Below are positions 31,747 through 33,738 of a stretch of 33,738 nucleotides of DNA, in pieces (within the stretch, counting starts at the first letter, position 1; every line of letters starts with the position of its first letter). A program made the position numbers and the translations under genes. The notes below the pieces were generated by a model. The model made no database searches. It saw only the letters and a program-made list of their open reading frames with translations, and was not told the DNA's origin. Origin of the DNA: Dyella monticola (GTDB lineage: Bacteria; Pseudomonadota; Gammaproteobacteria; Xanthomonadales; Rhodanobacteraceae); the NCBI RefSeq assembly GCF_003363155.1, contig NZ_QRBE01000004.1:1-33738 (forward strand). The letters are read 5' to 3'.

Positions 31747-32997
31747 TTACTGCAACAGCTTGAGGATGTTCTGCGGTTCGGAGTTGGCGGTAGCCAGCAC
31801 CGAGATACCCGCCTGCTGCAACACCTGCGCCTGACTCAAGACCGCCGTTTCCGCGGCGAAATCGGTGTCCTGAATCGAGGATTGCGAGGACGACAGGTTG
31901 GTCTGCTGCGAACTCAACGTCGAGATATCCGACTGGAAGCGATCTTGCACGGCACCGAAGGTGCTCGACAGCGTACTCACCGTCGACAGGGCCGCATCGA
32001 CGCGGGAGATCAGCTGGTTGGCATCGTCCACCGTCAAAACATCGCCGCCTGCCAGCGAACCGGAGGCTTCCAGCACATTGCCCGCCGTGTAAGCCACACC
32101 CGTAGCCGCCAAGCCGCTGGCCGCCGTACCGACACCGCTGGCGCCGAAAGCCAGGGCACCGGAGGTGAGGTTGCCGAAGCTGCCCGAGGCCGACGATGCG
32201 GCCGACGCGCCGGTGACGGATGCACCGTTCACCGCCAGCTCGCCGGTGGAGTAGATGTTGATACCGCCGCTGGCATTCACCGCTGCGCTCACGCCATCGA
32301 TGCCCGCCGCATTGATCGAGTCGACCACGTCCTGCGCGCTCTGCGCCGTGCCGCCGGTGAACGTAAAGGCGCTGCCATCCGCACCGGTGATCGACAAACC
32401 GCTCAAGCTCAGCGCAGCACCCGTCCCGCCGGTGGCATCCAGGAACGCACCACTGATGTCGCCCGTGGAGACTTCCGAGATCTGGCCCAGCTGGCCGGTG
32501 GTAGCACCCTGGCCCAGCGACACGTCAATGGCCTGGCCGACGTTCGCACCGACCTGGAACGACAAGGTGCTGGCTGTGCCGTTGAGCACGTTGATGCCGT
32601 TGAAGCTGGTCTGGTCGGCAATGGTGTTGATCTGCGACAGATACTGCTGAACCGTCGTGTTGATGTCCGCGCGGTCCGCTGCCTGATACGTACCGTTGGC
32701 CGACTGCACGGCCAGATCGCGAATCGACTGCAGGTTGGAGGTGATCTGGCTCAACGCCGAACCCGCGGTCTGCGACAGATTGATCGCGTCGGTGGCGTTC
32801 TGGCTGGCCTGGCTCAGGCCGCCTACTTGCGTCTGGAAGTTCTGGACGATCGCGTAACCGGCGGCGTTGTCGGCCGCGCTGTTGATCTTAAGACCCGAGG
32901 ATAGATCTTCCGTCGCGGTGCTCAGCTGGCTGGACGAGGTGGTCAGGTTGTTCTGAGCCTGCAGCGACGAAATATTGGTATTGAGAATGAGTGACAT
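31747..32997 (-). CDS. fliC: Flagellin FliC
   Basis: A 416-residue flagellin. The N-terminal D0/D1 core ('ILNTNISSLQAQNNLTTSSSQL', 'LSSGLKINSAADNAAGYAI', 'LQSIRDLAVQSANGTYQAADR', 'TSFNGINVLNG') and the C-terminal core ('LISRVDAALSTVSTLSSTFGAVQDRFQSDISTLSSQQTNLSSSQSSIQDTDFAAETAVLSQAQVLQQAGISVLATANSEPQNILKLLQ') are clear. The middle is short and Ala/Gly/Ser-rich, the surface-exposed variable region. AGGAG lies about seven bases before ATG 32997, with a sigma-28 promoter further up. Only one flagellin gene is in the window. Confidence 0.97.
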   Translation of the reverse strand: MSLILNTNISSLQAQNNLTTSSSQLSTATEDLSSGLKINSAADNAAGYAIVQNFQTQVGGLSQASQNATDAINLSQTAGSALSQITSNLQSIRDLAVQSANGTYQAADRADINTTVQQYLSQINTIADQTSFNGINVLNGTASTLSFQVGANVGQAIDVSLGQGATTGQLGQISEVSTGDISGAFLDATGGTGAALSLSGLSITGADGSAFTFTGGTAQSAQDVVDSINAAGIDGVSAAVNASGGINIYSTGELAVNGASVTGASAASSASGSFGNLTSGALAFGASGVGTAASGLAATGVAYTAGNVLEASGSLAGGDVLTVDDANQLISRVDAALSTVSTLSSTFGAVQDRFQSDISTLSSQQTNLSSSQSSIQDTDFAAETAVLSQAQVLQQAGISVLATANSEPQNILKLLQ

Positions 32998-33075
32998 GGA
33001 AGTCTCCTGGAACCGGTGATGTGGTACTCAAGCCGGCGGGGTCCAGTGACTGCTGTGCTGGCCGCCTCGAAGACT

Positions 33076-33102
33076 TTTTCGGCGGTAGCTGGGAATACTT
33101 AA
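33076..33102 (-). promoter_or_regulatory. Sigma-28 (FliA) promoter of fliC
   Basis: On the minus strand TTAAGTAT is followed after exactly 11 bases by GCCGAAAA, close to the FliA consensus TAAAGTTT-N11-GCCGATAA (13 of 16 positions). The start point would be near 33070, leaving a leader of about 70 bases. An AT-rich stretch lies just upstream of the -35 element (about 33119-33135). Confidence 0.88.
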
Positions 33103-33307
33103 GCAGGTGGGGATGGGAATTTTTGAGTTTTCTCAAAGGGATGGATGTGAAAAATGTGATGGAGTGGGCCTAAAGGTTTGGGGTTGATTGCCGAGGCGGG
33201 CAGTTGTTCGCCGCTGGCGTGCGCGATGCACGCTGGTGATGTTTTTGCATTGCGTTCTCTCGATGGCATAGCTGTTTGCGTTGTTGTCGCATTGCCTGCG
33301 GCGCTTT
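33103..33307. other. Non-coding region right of the fliC promoter
   Basis: No gene with a recognisable product or a good ribosome site is seen. A plus-strand frame starting at 33178 runs into the repeats further right and is not supported. The stretch from about 33290 begins the repeat tract. Confidence 0.5.
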
Positions 33308-33447
33308 CGGTCGCGGAGCGACTGCGGTTTTTTGCTGGCTTAAAGAGTTGTTGTGGATTGCCTGCGGCGCTTTCGGACCCTAAAGGGCCCGAGTCACTTT
33401 TCTTTGCTGGCCCAAAGAAAAGTAACCCAAAGAAATGGCCTCAAAGG
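33308..33447. repeat. Dispersed repeat, copy B (direct repeat of 33600-33738)
   Basis: It starts with a GGTCGCGGAGCGAC hairpin and T-run, then ATTGCCTGCGGCGCTTTCGG (33357-33376), a short variable dyad, and a long conserved tail around CCCAAAGAAAAGTAACCC that contains its own CTTTTCTTTG/CAAAGAAAAG inverted repeat. The last about 50 bases (to 33447) are essentially the same as in copy C. Confidence 0.85.
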
Positions 33448-33599
33448 CTCTCAGCATGGGTGAGGTAAAAGCCCTGACGTGTATGGCCAGTGGAGTGGGT
33501 TGCTCGCCTTAGGTTCTACGTCCCCGCTATACCGCGAGCGGCGAAGCGCTGAGGGATCAAAGCCGGCTTGCAAAGCTTCTTGCCGATGACTGAGCTGTG

Positions 33600-33738
33600 C
33601 GGTTGCGGAGCGATCGGGCTTTTTTTGCTGATTCGAAGAGTGGTTGTGCATTGCCTGCGGCGCTTTCGGTCCTGAAGGACCGAGTCCCTTTTCTTTGCTG
33701 GCCCAAAGAAAAGTAACCCAAAGAAATGGCCTCAAAGG
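33600..33738. repeat. Dispersed repeat, copy C, reaching the window edge
   Basis: It has the same order of parts as copy B, 292 bases further on. Its first 41 bases (33600-33640) are the inverse of positions 1-40 of this window with about three differences, so related elements bracket the flagellar cluster in opposite orientation. The region between copies B and C (33448-33599) shows no gene I can support. Confidence 0.85.

Noticed and set aside
33178-33468. A 96-codon plus-strand open frame right of fliC
   Set aside because: About half of it is repeat sequence and it has no ribosome site or recognisable domain.
33451-33735. A 94-codon minus-strand open frame at the right edge
   Set aside because: It is formed from the dispersed repeat (its start lies in the conserved tail) and has no family or ribosome site; such repeat-derived frames are often mis-annotated.

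Overview
The window is one large flagellar, motor and chemotaxis gene cluster from a high-GC gammaproteobacterium. The set fleQ, fleN, flhF, fliA, cheYZA, motCD, cheW and DUF2802, the polar-flagellum style of regulation (sigma-54/FleQ, then sigma-28/FliA), and the many palindromic repeats between genes suggest the order Lysobacterales (Xanthomonadales). Rhodanobacteraceae (Dyella, Luteibacter or Frateuria-like) is my best guess. That placement is inference from protein and repeat style; no rRNA gene is present to test it.

Layout. Positions 1-281 are repeat-rich non-coding DNA. Two plus-strand genes follow: a FliK-like protein and a stand-alone FlhB C-terminal-domain protein. Everything else is on the minus strand and is read from right to left. 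At the right end is flagellin fliC with a good sigma-28 promoter and paired hairpins behind it, followed by fliD-fliS-fliT and a PilZ-like gene. Next comes the master regulator fleQ. Its last codons carry a sigma-54 promoter for fliE-fliF-fliG-fliH-fliI-fliJ-fliK, which ends at an intrinsic terminator. A second, nearly identical sigma-54 promoter drives fliL-fliM-fliN-fliO-fliP-fliQ-fliR, probably continuing into flhB-flhA-flhF-fleN-fliA-cheY-cheZ-cheA-motC-motD-cheW-DUF2802. The right flank (33.1-33.7 kb) is non-coding and carries long dispersed repeats, one of which is an inverted match to the left end of the window.

How the genes work together. FleQ activates sigma-54 genes for the basal body (fliE, fliF), the C-ring switch (fliG, fliM, fliN), and the type III export gate and ATPase (fliOPQR, flhAB, fliHIJ). 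FlhF and FleN set the place and number of flagella. FliA then switches on filament genes (fliC) and probably motor and chemotaxis genes. CheA-CheW signals through CheY to FliM, CheZ removes the phosphate, and MotC/MotD form a stator.

I found no unfamiliar multi-gene system. The points most worth a second look are: a triple repeat in the CheA linker that resembles CheY-docking peptides; a palindromic repeat read in frame inside the start of fliP; palindromic repeat pairs in most of the wide gaps between otherwise tightly packed genes; a run of four hairpins between flhA and flhF; the FliK-like/FlhB-C pair; and the lack of cheB and a ParA gene where related clusters carry them.
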